DNA of 62,000 bases from positions 1 through 62,000 of the forward strand of contig JBBHKE010001613.1 in the NCBI GenBank assembly GCA_037447655.1, given 5' to 3'. Below the pieces are notes generated by a model that saw nothing but the letters and a program-made list of their open reading frames with translations, did no database searches and was not told the DNA's origin. Shown one piece after another: positions 11,791 to 22,100 of this stretch. A program made the position numbers and the translations under genes. This stretch comes from Zygnema cylindricum (lineage: Eukaryota > Streptophyta > Zygnematophyceae > Zygnematales > Zygnemataceae). Numbering within the stretch: the first letter of the stretch is position 1; every line of letters begins with the position of its first letter.

Positions 11791-13140
11791 GTTTGTTTTT
11801 GGCCTTTTCAGCCATGAATGTACCCTCGGAAGCACCACAGACTACCCCAAAACAACCTCCTTTGACTCCACTCAGAATTCTACAGAATAACCAAACCAAG
11901 CTGAAACTACTCAACCAGATAGTTTCTAGGCCACTAAGAATTCCCACCTAATTTCATATAATAATACCAAACCGAATAATCACAACACTCAGTCAAAGTT
12001 GAAGAAAACAGCCTGCCAGAACTTCGATAAATCTGACCAACTTCACAATGAAGCTCCTAGCAAATCAGACACACAATAAGTCTGAAAATTTTCTATAATG
12101 TTCTCAACCTAAGTAGAAACACACATGCAAAATTTCAGATAAATCTGCCAATAAAACCGAGAGCAATTCTCAGATGAAAATATAAAAAATGACCTAAAAC
12201 AGATTTTAGTGTAACAGTTCCCTAAGTCTCAAAATGACTAAGTTCAACAAATATACACTACAGCTTACTAATTGTACGGAGGCATACCATCCGTACGTAA
12301 TCAATCAACTACCTGTATTAATGTGAGTGTACTTGAAATCTACATTAATAATTAATACACAAGACAAAACATTGTTAAACATTTACAAGTATTATGAATT
12401 CCGTTAAGCGAATCTGGACCGTCCAAAATAAACATCATGTGATGGACGCGATTTCGCGTCCCTCATCAAAATGAGCAAAGTGACGGCGCCGACTTACGTA
12501 GCTCCGACGGCGTCCGATTCATAAAATTTCGCCCGTCACATTTCGTTTCGTTCGTGCGACATAGATTTCCAACAGCGTCGATTATCTAACGTCGGATCGC
12601 TTCGCGATCCGCCGTCCATTTCCCTTTAAGCAAACTGTACTTTTGTCTATGTGTCTTCGCATCACTTGAAGTCTAATTCTGTAAGTGTCAATAAACTTAG
12701 TACATAGTCCGCAAGCTGCTATGACTGTGATGTGACCAGCGCAGCATGGCAGCACAATATCTTTATCGCACACCCTGTTATGGTTGCGATTTAATCAGCG
12801 CAGCATGGCAGCATAGCAATGTGATACAGAGAGGACTAAAGGTTTCCAAAAACCAACACTCCCCCAAACCGTTAGACTCTCTCAGCCACTAAGTCCACAT
12901 TTCTCCATTCTCCCTTTTTGTTCAACCGTCACCACCGCTTCGGTTATTGTTACCACTGATTCAAATAATTTCGTACATCCCAAGCAATTAGTACCATTAC
13001 TCCCCAATTCGCAGATCCATTTGAACCTCTATTGTAAATGAAGATAGCATTAGATTCTCGTACTGTACCCATGAAACATTTTGTACACACGAAACGACAC
13101 GCCTTTACGAAATTGACTTTTCAAAAGACTCTGCAGGTAA
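11791..13140 (-). mobile_element. Unclassified insertion in G1 gag, possible minus-strand LTR fragment
   Basis: The interval interrupts the G1 gag. Around 12862-12880 the plus strand reads CCAACACTCCCCCAAACC. Read on the minus strand this is a purine tract GGTTTGGGGGAG followed by TGTTGG, the usual look of a PPT/3' LTR border of a minus-strand LTR element. CAGCGCAGCATGGCAGCA occurs twice (near 12737 and 12796). No coding domain was recognised and the outer borders are not proven. Confidence 0.4.
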
Positions 13141-13149
13141 CGAAATTTC

Positions 13150-13834
13150 ACCTGAAATGCATGAGGTCCCTCATCAGTTCGCCGTTGCAGCTCGGGCAGC
13201 AATTCCAACCGCCTTGCCATGTTGGTTTATCTAAGAGATCCGCTATCATTTGTCTTCAGTTTATTACAGGAAAAGTACCTAATGCATAATCCCGATCACG
13301 TTAAAGAACTAATGAATGTCGAACGTCGCCCAGGCAAAACCGCTCCGGCATTGCAGCACGTATGGTTACGTGAAGCAGTGCTCGATCTCATGTCAGACGC
13401 AGATGCAGTTCAGAAAAATGTGGACAATTTCCCACCCAATCTCGACGTTTCATTCAAAGCCATTTGACTGAGGCATATGGCCTCAAATTTACTTTTGAGC
13501 AAGCTGCAGAATATGCCGTAAGGTATGAAATGCAGACCAGGTGGTGGGACGCTCACGAGCGACCAAAATCTTCTCCTAATGTAAACCCTAATCCTCATCC
13601 TAATCCTAATCCACGCAACCCATGGCCCAATCTGAGACCTCCAAGGGCTCCGGCCATGGGAACATTACCAACAAACCCTGGTGTTCGTATATGCTTCCGT
13701 TGTGGTAACATTGGTCACGACGCACGCAAATGTCCGGATAAGACCGCCACGTGTACTCATTATAATCAAACAAGTCATTATGTACATCGATGTCACATTA
13801 AAAATCTTGATTTCAGTTATCAAAATCAAATCAA
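13150..13834 (+). pseudogene. Ty3/gypsy G1 gag, C-terminal fragment with zinc knuckles
   Basis: It resumes with HQFAVAARAAIP and continues YLMHNPDHVKELMNVER, then an Asn/Pro repeat and two CCHC knuckles. The first, CFRCGNIGHDARKC, is intact. The second has Tyr in place of its second Cys (CTHYNQTSHYVHRC). Frames change at least once (13219-13467 versus 13464-13952). The sequence aligns with the G2 gag at 27700-28370. It is cut after SYQNQIN by the 5' LTR of G2 at 13835. Confidence 0.8.
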
Positions 13835-15155
13835 TGTCATGTTGCATCTCGTCGGCCATTTAAATTGTTTATATGTAGGTTTTAGGATGGGCAACCGCTA
13901 CACTAATTTGCTTTTGGGTATATTTAGGTTTCGCAGGGCCGTACATACTTAAGTTGGTCGGCCGTACATACTTACGTTGGTCGTAATTTCCGCCGACGGT
14001 GACTTCGACCGTACGACATACATTCTTCGTGATTTCCGCCGACGGTGGATTTATTCATTTCATCGTCTGTACCATATATATTCTGCATGATTTCTGTTGA
14101 CGGTGAATTCGATATTTCACGTCGAGTGTACGACTTACATTTTCTGAAATTCGTGCTACGACAAAACGGACCGTACTTGCGGTCATATTGTACATACTTT
14201 CGTTTCCCAGAATTCCGACCGACGACAAATTTTAATCATTTTGCTTGAAAGAGCATCTCGACTGTCAACGCAAAATATATAACCTTTGAATTAGGACATC
14301 TAGACCGTTTACGCGAATGACAGAAAAATCGGCTGTCAGTTTTGACGAAACGACGTGATTGGGCCATTTTAAGTCGTGAACCACTTGGAGGTTCATGCGT
14401 TCACACGTAGATAGGAAGGGATTCAATCCGTAGGTTCTAGATTCTATAACGTGGGGCATAGGATTTTGGCCTCTTATTGGCTGAATCCAAACTAGACGCA
14501 AATACTTACATAGCACGTTGTATTCTGATTGGCCTATTTTCGCTGGGCGTAGTTTTTGTTACTTAGTTCATTTTAGATTATTTCCTGGTCACAATTTTCA
14601 AGTGCAGGAATTATTTATTGATTTATTTTAACTATTGAGGATTTTCTGCACCATCTTTTTATTTGTAAAATTCTCCAGACAGCTTAAAGGCGATTTTCTG
14701 CCTTAGCGTGAAGCGTCTAGTTTCTTAAATTTTCAATCTCTTGTAAAGCTTTATATATTAATCTATATGGCTTCGGCCAAGACCTACACGGTTTCCCTTC
14801 AATTCTCTCGTCCTTTTGAGTGGATTTCGACCGCGTTCTAACGACAGAAACTTCTTTTCCCCGTTGTGGCCGAACTTTAATTAGTGTGGAAGTGCCATAT
14901 TGGGATATTGTTTTATTGTTGTTGTTTCTTGTGATTGTGTATTTATTTGGCTTATGCGCATCTTTTGAGTTTGGTTATCTCAAACCTCATAAGTGTCGGG
15001 CATATTGTCATTTTCAGTTTTTGTTTGTCTTTTTTCGGTTGTTTATGTTTTGATTTGTTTTATTTAAGTATAAATTCGGATTATTCTCGATAACATAACT
15101 CCTACAAGGAATATAAATAGACCGTAGGGCCTAGTGGCCATCCATCGGCTTAGTA
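13835..15155 (+). repeat. G2 5' LTR (right border uncertain)
   Basis: Starts TGTCATGTTG directly after the interrupted G1 gag and aligns with 41239-42521 as far as GGCTTAGTA. The true 3' border may lie further right, up to about 15293 where ...GTCGCACA is followed by TTTGGCGC, because the right LTR copy is truncated. CCGTACATACTTA(A/C)GTTGGTCG occurs twice near 13939 and 13961. Confidence 0.75.
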
Positions 15156-15727
15156 TTCGCGCACTTGAAAATTGTCCTCCTTCTCTCTCTTGTTTTTGTT
15201 TAAAAAAATATTTATATATATATATAGAAAAATATATATATATATAATAATCACATTTTCTCGACATTGGTCAACATTGTCGCACATTTGGCGCAATTGA
15301 TGCAATTGTCGAAACATATTTTCACATTTCCATCCTTAGTTAGTGACATTGTGTCACTTTGATCATACATTGTTGGACATTTGGTCATATTTGCATTCAT
15401 TGTAGAACATTGTTTAAGATTGTTGTCAAATTCTTAGATATTTAGCTGTTTGTGAGTACTACTTTCCACCCTAACTTCTCTCGTATTGGTGTGCATTGCA
15501 TTTCTCGCCCGTACCCGACTTTACATACGAGGTGATCGGCCTACTTCCATATTTCGCCGGGAGCGAAAAAAAAGTAAGCAAATTCGATTCGAAGTTTTGC
15601 AAAACTCCAGCTGGAGCGATCAGCTGCAGTTCACTTTTGACAATCACCAGATTGTTAAAGGTGTTGTGTAAGTATCACGATGCCCTGTGGGCGCATGAGC
15701 GTGTTAAGATAGTTGGTTGATTTTTAG
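15156..15727 (+). other. G2 leader, first part
   Basis: AT-rich sequence with TATA-type runs (15205-15250), then DNA leading to the insertion point of element A. The leader continues after element A at 26756. No gene or clear PBS was recognised. Confidence 0.5.
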
Positions 15728-17075
15728 TGTTGATATTTGGGTATTTTCTAGGTCTTTGTTAGATAGAAAAGAGTAGAGGCAGTCTGCCTCTGACTCCCTT
15801 CTTCAAGCCCCCACACTTGTCGTAGTCACTGAAGGCTGGAGAGGGAGCTAGAGCCATGGCTGCCTAAGCTTTCCAGAGAGACAGGAATAGATAATAGGTA
15901 TGTTTACTAAAAATATATTTGACGGACCCAGGAATTGATCCTGGGACCTACCGACTGTCAAACGTCCAGTAGCCGTTAGCTTTGTCCATTTAGTCTAGGA
16001 CTAGTGCTAGTACGTGTAAGGTTTGATAAATATTTAAATAGTTACAGATAGGATTTTCCATTTAACTGGGTTACGATATTTAGTACATAGAGACAGTTTA
16101 GTTTAGTACGGAGTACAGTACGGGGACGGAACGGATACCGCGCATTTGTTTCGATAGCGAAACAAATACCGCGCACCAATTTTCAACGGCTACAATTGAA
16201 TGCCGAAATACATCGGACGGCCGTGATTAGCGCCGGCTACGCGAAAGGATAATTTGGCGGTTTGCAGACGCCGCCACTCCGGATGACACGTGGCAACATC
16301 GTACGGGATTACGTAATTTCCGGAACGGCAGAAAACAAATACGAGAATGACAAATGTCGCACTATGGCGACATCGTACAATGTACGTACAGAAAGTACTC
16401 CGACACTTGTACTTTCTCGTACGGTACCATTTTTATGACGCGGCATGACCCGGCGCCACGTGGAGAGATAAGATTTGGAGGCAGGAATTCCGGAGATTAT
16501 AAGAGCGAATCCGGATAGGACATTTGTTGGCTTTTTAGCCATGTTGTACGATGACCGTACAGAAGGTACACCGGCATCTGTACCTTTGTGTACTATACAG
16601 TAATGTGATTGGTCCGTACCTCAGTACTAGAGGGTTTAGAGAGGGGTTTAGGACTTAGAATATTTCTGTAGGTAGCTGCCTCTCCTAGAGAGCACCTTGT
16701 ATAAATGGCAAACTTTGGCCAGCCAAAACTATCAATTTACTTGACCATTTTCAGTGATTCTTTTTGCTGCATACTCAAGGGAGTCCAGGCTACACAGGGG
16801 TGTAGTCGGTCAGAGTTTTTGTCTGCCAGAGTGGCTGTATTTCTAAGGGAAAGTCAAAGTGGGTGAATGTGTCCAAATCTCATATTCTAACTTTGCATTC
16901 TGTGGTGGAACTGAGCACATAGAAAGTGTTATTTCACAGGGTTGAATCAGTATTGGGGTTCTGACTGTCAAGGGGTCAATCACTTGGGTTTATATTAACT
17001 TGGAGTCGGCACTATCTAGATTAGCTTCTTTTGGATCTGCATACTCTGAGGGCCAATGGAGGTCTCAGAGTTTCT
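15728..17075 (+). repeat. Element A 5' LTR, 1348 bp
   Basis: TGTTGATATT...CAGAGTTTCT, with the terminal CA decayed to CT. A TATA box (TATAAAT at 16700) lies in CCTTGTATAAATGGC. It contains the antisense tRNA-like segment (about 15922-15988), two leader stem-loops (16773-16784 and 16790-16805) and, at its 3' edge, the ATG at 17056 that opens gag. Confidence 0.93.
15922..15988 (-). other. Antisense tRNA-like segment, element A 5' LTR
   Basis: On the minus strand it shows an A-box-like AGCTAACGGCTAC and a T-arm CCCAGG-ATCAATT-CCTGGG (6-bp stem, 7-nt loop) ending in GTCC. Orientation is opposite to the element, as in all sibling LTRs. Cloverleaf completeness not established. Confidence 0.55.
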
Positions 17076-18144
17076 GGTTATGGGCCCACCATCTAGGGTG
17101 CCTATGTTCGATGAAACAGACTTTACTTATTGGGAGTTTACAATGGCGCGATTGCTTTTCGAGAAGCACTTATGGGGAATTGTTTCGGGATAAGTGAGAT
17201 GTCCTCCACCTGGCTTTGGAGGAGCTTACTATGGAGATTCATCTGAGGCTGCCCAGAATATCATCCGGAGCTCAGATGCAACGGAAGGTGAAGGGAAGAA
17301 TCTTTCCGTGGATGGGGAAATAGGGGAGAAGGAAAAAGGGACACCTATGGTGAGGGGAGCTAGGCTCTCGGCTATGGTACCACTTGTAGGGATTAAAACT
17401 GAAGAAAATGATAGAAAAATATGGGATTATAAAAACACTATAGCAAAACATCTCATACTTAGATATGTGTCTAAGTCCATAGCTATCACTCTTTTAAGTC
17501 TAACCAAGTCTTCAAAAATATGGGAAGCACTAATTCAGATTTATAAGAGTGAGACTATACAGAGGCAGCAATTAGTGAAACAAGAAATAGAGGCCTATGT
17601 TTATAAAGGCGGTAGCATGATAGAGTTTTGCAATGATATTGCTGCATTATATGTTGAGCTTGCTAGTGCGGGATATGTAGAATCTGAGGAGAGAAAGATT
17701 AATACTCTAATAATGAAACTCCCGGATGAGTACGAAGACATCATTTACCGTATGCAGGAAATGGATGGCTCCTCGTGGACTTGGAGCGTTACCATGGGGA
17801 TAATACTTGTGAGGGAAAGCACTTTGGAGCTTCGTAGGGGAAGTGAAAGGGTGACTGCATTTACAGCTGGTGGTGATTGGCGGAAGCGTGATGAGAGGAA
17901 GGCGGTGACGAGGGGAAGCGTGATGAGAGGAAGAAAGACAAAGGTAAACCTTATCGGAACTTTGGTGGAAAGAGAAGGAGAGGAAAAGAAAGGGGAGCTT
18001 TGAAACAAGGGGTTTGCTTCGCTTGTAGGAAACCCGGTCACTATATGGATGAGTATCCTCGTTTGGAAGAACTTAGAAGTTGGAGTGTGAATGAGGAGGA
18101 AGAAGGGGAAGAGGAGAAAGAGGATGAAAAAGTTTTGGAGCTTC
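17056..18144 (+). pseudogene. Element A gag (copia type), one stop and one frameshift
   Basis: Opens at ATG 17056 inside the LTR, reads MEVSEFLVMGPPSRVP through the PBS, and meets an in-frame TAA at 17191-17193. The same frame continues from 17194 to 18003 with the family gag core (YKGGSMIEFCNDIAALY, KINTLIMKLPDEYEDIIYRM), which aligns with element B residues about 90-240. After a frameshift near 18000 the zinc knuckle follows as CFACRKPGHYMDEY, its last Cys replaced by Tyr. Element B interrupts the frame at 18145, and the reading continues after its TSD at 24588. Confidence 0.85.
17076..17091 (+). promoter_or_regulatory. Element A primer-binding site (tRNA-iMet anticodon arm)
   Basis: GGTTATGGGCCCACCA directly follows the LTR. 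It is complementary to the anticodon stem-loop of plant initiator tRNA-Met over 16 nt, judging from my recollection of that tRNA. There is no TGGTATCAGAGC acceptor-end PBS. Confidence 0.8.
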
Positions 18145-18364
18145 TGTAGAAACTAATGGATTTATTAGTATTTTCTAGGTCTAAATAGAAATATAGAAAG
18201 AAGCCGAGGCAGTCTACCTCTAACTTCTCTCTCCAAATCTCAAACTTGTCGCAGTCACTGAGAAATTGGAGAGGAAGCTAGAGCCATGGCTACCTTGGCT
18301 ATCCTGAGGATTACGGGAATTTTATACTAGGGTTTATTTATTTATTTAAAAGGAATGTGCCGGC

Positions 18365-18440
18365 GGCAGGATTTGATCCTTGTACCTACCGGCCGGCAGA
18401 TAGGAAACAGCCGGTAGTCTTAGCCGTTAGATCTAGCAGT
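18365..18440 (-). other. Antisense tRNA-like segment, element B 5' LTR
   Basis: The minus strand reads TCTAACGGCTAAGAC (A-box-like) and GGATCAAATCC (B-box/T-loop-like) about 45 nt apart, ending in GCCGGC. The same module, in the same antisense orientation, is at 23760-23835 in the 3' LTR. Confidence 0.55.
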
Positions 18441-18990
18441 AGTATTACATGATATATAGTTTGATAATTATATATTTTATAATACGTACGATAATTCATT
18501 TAAACTGTTACGATTTACGGGATGCATAGATCCGGTACGAATAACAGTACGGATTACGAATCAGTACCGCACATTTGTTTCGGAAGTAAAATAAATACCG
18601 CGCATGTATTTATTACGGCCACGATTAAATCTGAATTTAATCGGACGGCCGGGATTAGCGCCGAGATCGCGGAGGAAGATTTCGGCGGTTTGTGGCCATC
18701 GCCACATCGGATGACGCGTGGCGAAATTCCGTTGGATTGTGGAATCTCCGGAGATTATGGCACCGAATCCGGATTTGACATGTGTCGACATTTTGGACAT
18801 GTCGTACAATGTCCGTACATAAAGTACACCGGCGGCTGTACTTTTACGTACGGAACTCAATTCTGATTGGTTCCGTACATCAGTAGATAGAGTCTGTGAG
18901 AGAGATAGGACTTAGAAAAATTAGAAGATAGGACCCCCTCTCCCAGAGAGCTTCTGTACAAAAGGTCAACTTTGACCCCCCATAACTTAC

Positions 18991-19062
18991 TGCTCAGGGG
19001 AGCAAATTCAAAGATTCTTTTTGCTATCGACTCAGGGGAGTCTTGTCTTCACAGGGGTGAAG
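18991..19062 (+). promoter_or_regulatory. Triple AGGG stem-loop in the element B leader (5' LTR)
   Basis: Three consecutive perfect hairpins share one loop sequence: TGCTC-AGGG-GAGCA (18991-19004), GACTC-AGGG-GAGTC (19029-19042) and CTTCAC-AGGG-GTGAAG (19047-19062). They lie between the expected transcript start and the PBS, so they would be in the genomic RNA leader. Sibling LTRs keep the pairing with changed bases. Confidence 0.75.
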
Positions 19063-19167
19063 TTGGTCAGCGTTTTTGTCTGGCAGGGTGGCAGTTATTT
19101 TTGCTTAAACACAAAGGGGTCAGGATTATCCTAGAGGCTTCTTGGAAGCTGTCCACTCTGAGGACTT

Positions 19168-22100
19168 ATGGAGGTCTCAGAGTTACAGGTTATGGGCCCA
19201 CCCTCTAGGGTACCAATCTTTAATGGAACTGGCTTCATATACTGGGAAAGTATGATGATAGGAGCTCTATGCGAAAAAAGGTTTTGGGGGATAGTGAGTG
19301 GACGATTGGGGCGTCCATCAAGTCTTGGAATTCCTCCAGGGTTTGGAGGAAGCAGATTCACCAGGAAAGAGGATTCACCTTCAACGGAGGAAACAAAGGA
19401 AGGAGAGGTGGTGGACAAAGGAAAGGAGAAGGAGGCGACCACACCAATAGCAACTGGTTTAGCATTCATGTCACCTATTCCAAGGAACGAGGAGAATGAT
19501 ACTGAAACCTGGGACTTCAACAATATGGCGGCAAAACACTTCATCCTACGCCATCTCACTCAAGGACTTGCATGTCCTCATTTGCAGGTAGAAAGGGCAT
19601 CCGATCTTTGGATGGCTCTTATAGAGATGTACCGAAGTGGTACGATTCAGCAACAACAGTTGGCTGATCAGAAAGTTAAGGAGTATGTATACAAAGGGGG
19701 GAATATGTTGGATTTTTGCAATGAGCTTGCTACACTCTTCATGGAGCTACAGAGTGCGGGAAAAGATTTGAGTGAAAAAGAAAAGGTTAACTGTTTACTG
19801 ATGAAGTTACCTGATGAGTTCGTGAACATAGTTTACCGTGTGCAGGACTTGCCTGACTCAAGGTGGATATGGAACTCAGTGGTAGGAATGATTCTCGTTC
19901 AAGAGAATACAATTGAGATCCGAAGGGGAGGAAAGAGTGGCCAAGCCTTGGCAACAGCGACTGATTGGAGGAACAGGGATTCCCGAAAACCGGTCGGAAA
20001 CTATGGGGGTAGGGAGCAGAAAAAACCGGCCGATGAGTTCGAACCAAGGGCTCCCAAAGGACTATGTCATTTTTGTAAGAAACCGGGGCACTATATGGCA
20101 GAGTGCACTAAGCTAACCGAGCTTCGGTTAAAAGAGGGGCAGACCGGTGGTACCCCGAGAGGAAAGAAAAAGGCCCTTGTCACACAGGTACTTGAGGCTG
20201 AATCCGAGGACGAGGACGATGAGCTCCTTTTGGATGAGGAGTTGGAGGCGAAAAATGAGGTCGAAATTCCACGGAGGCAGAAATGTGCTTACGGTGGATT
20301 GAAAGGTGAAGCAGGCTGGATTGTAGATTCAGGTGCCTCCATGCACATGTGTAAGGATAGACACCTGTTCACTAAGATAAGAAAGATTCCCACCGTAGAG
20401 ATAGAGTACGGGGATGGGAGGATAGTCACCACTACTCTTGTAGGATCGGTAGATCTAAAAGTGTTAGTAGAAGGAAAGACATCCATATTAACATTCTCCG
20501 ATGTATTGTTTATTCCGGAGCTGAACAAAAATCTTATCTCTACATCAGTATTAGATGATAAGGGTTTTTTTACTAGCACTAGGGAAGGAGTCTTTACTGC
20601 TAGTTTTGAGGATGATGTCTATTTCATTGCTGAGAAAGGTAGCCATGGGATGTTTAGGCTGATCTTAAGTAATGAAAAGAAGAAACTTTATTATGCTGGT
20701 GTTCATGATATTATGATGTGGCATAAGAGGCTTGGGCATGTGAATCTAGATAAGTTAAGAGAGATGAAAAAGATGGGAGTGGTGGAAGGGATTCAGTTCA
20801 GTGAGAGTGATGATATAAGTGATTGTAGTGGATGTGCTCAAGGTAAAGCACACAGATTACCCTTTCCTAAGTCAGCCACCTATAAGGGAGAAAAAATTCT
20901 AGATCTAGTACACACAGATATTTGGGGACCGGCTAAAGTGCCCTCACCGGGGGGGAAGAGATTTATGATGACTATAACTGATGATTGGTCTCGGTATTCC
21001 CGGGTATATTTTTTGAAAAACAAGTCCGAAGCTGAGGATTGTTTTAGACAATATAAAGCATGGAGCGAAAAACTCCATGAAACTCCAATCAAGAGAGTAA
21101 GAAGTGACAATGGTGGAGAGTATACTTCTAACCAGTTTGAGGATTTTCTGAGAGAAGATGGGGTTCAACACCAAAAGACAGTTCCAGAAAATCCTGAACA
21201 GAATGGGGTAGCCGAGAGGTTAAATAGAACACTAAGTGATAGTGCTAGAAGTATGTTGTCAGATAAAAGGATAGGGAAAAGGTTTTGGGCAGAAGCAATG
21301 AACTGTGCTAATTACCTCAAGAATAGAGTTCTTACTTCAGCTATAAAAGATCAAACACCTTATGAGAGATGGACAGGCCGGAAACCAGACATATCTCACT
21401 TAAAGGTTTTCGGCAGTCAAGTGTTCAGTCTAGATACTGATCGGTCAAATTGGAAGCTAGATCCTAAAGGAAAACCAGGATACTTATTAGGATATGATGA
21501 AGATGTTAAAGGATATAGAGTTTATGATCTAAAAAGGGAAGATATAATCTTAGTAAAGCATCTAGTAGTTATGGATGAAGGAAAGTCTGTAGATCCCTTC
21601 AAATATACGAAGTCAGTAAAAATCAGATTTGAGTCAGAAAATTCCGATGACTTTGAGCTTCCTAACTATCCAGGTTTTAGAGAAGATGACATTCTTGCAG
21701 GAACAAATCAGACTGAAAAGGACTCGGCTGTGGAAACCCCAGTGACAACTCTACTCGAAGCGGAAGACGTGGTGGAAATTGATTCGGAATCAAGGGATAG
21801 GGGAGAAGTCGAGTTTGTTCGAAAGAATCCACGAGAACCATCTATTCCGGCCTCAGATTTTGAGGGGGGGAGGAGAAGTAGCAAAAGACTGCAAGAAAAA
21901 CAGGTTAATAACAAGGTAACTAAACTATCTCATCAAGATGAACCTCAAACTTATGGAGAGGCGATGACTTGTCCAGAAAGAAACCGGTGGAAGACAGCCA
22001 TCAATGAGGAGATGGCTTCAATCATGGCAGCCGATACTTGGGAGCTGGTGGACTGTCCACCTAACCGAAAACCAATCGGTTGTAAGTGGGTTTTCAAACT

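Larger units (their letters stand above)
18145..19187 (+). repeat. Element B 5' LTR, 1043 bp
   Basis: TGTAGAAACT...GAGTTACA. It contains the antisense tRNA-like segment at about 18365-18440, three leader stem-loops at 18991-19062, and the gag ATG at 19168, 20 nt before the LTR end. No clear TATA box; the position homologous to TATAAAT of element A reads TGTACAAAAGG near 18955. Confidence 0.97.

Noticed and set aside
18522-18866. Identical 114- and 99-codon frames in both B LTRs
   Set aside because: Located in LTR U3, overlapping on opposite strands and not kept in the LTRs of C, D or F. Their identity only reflects the identity of the two LTRs.
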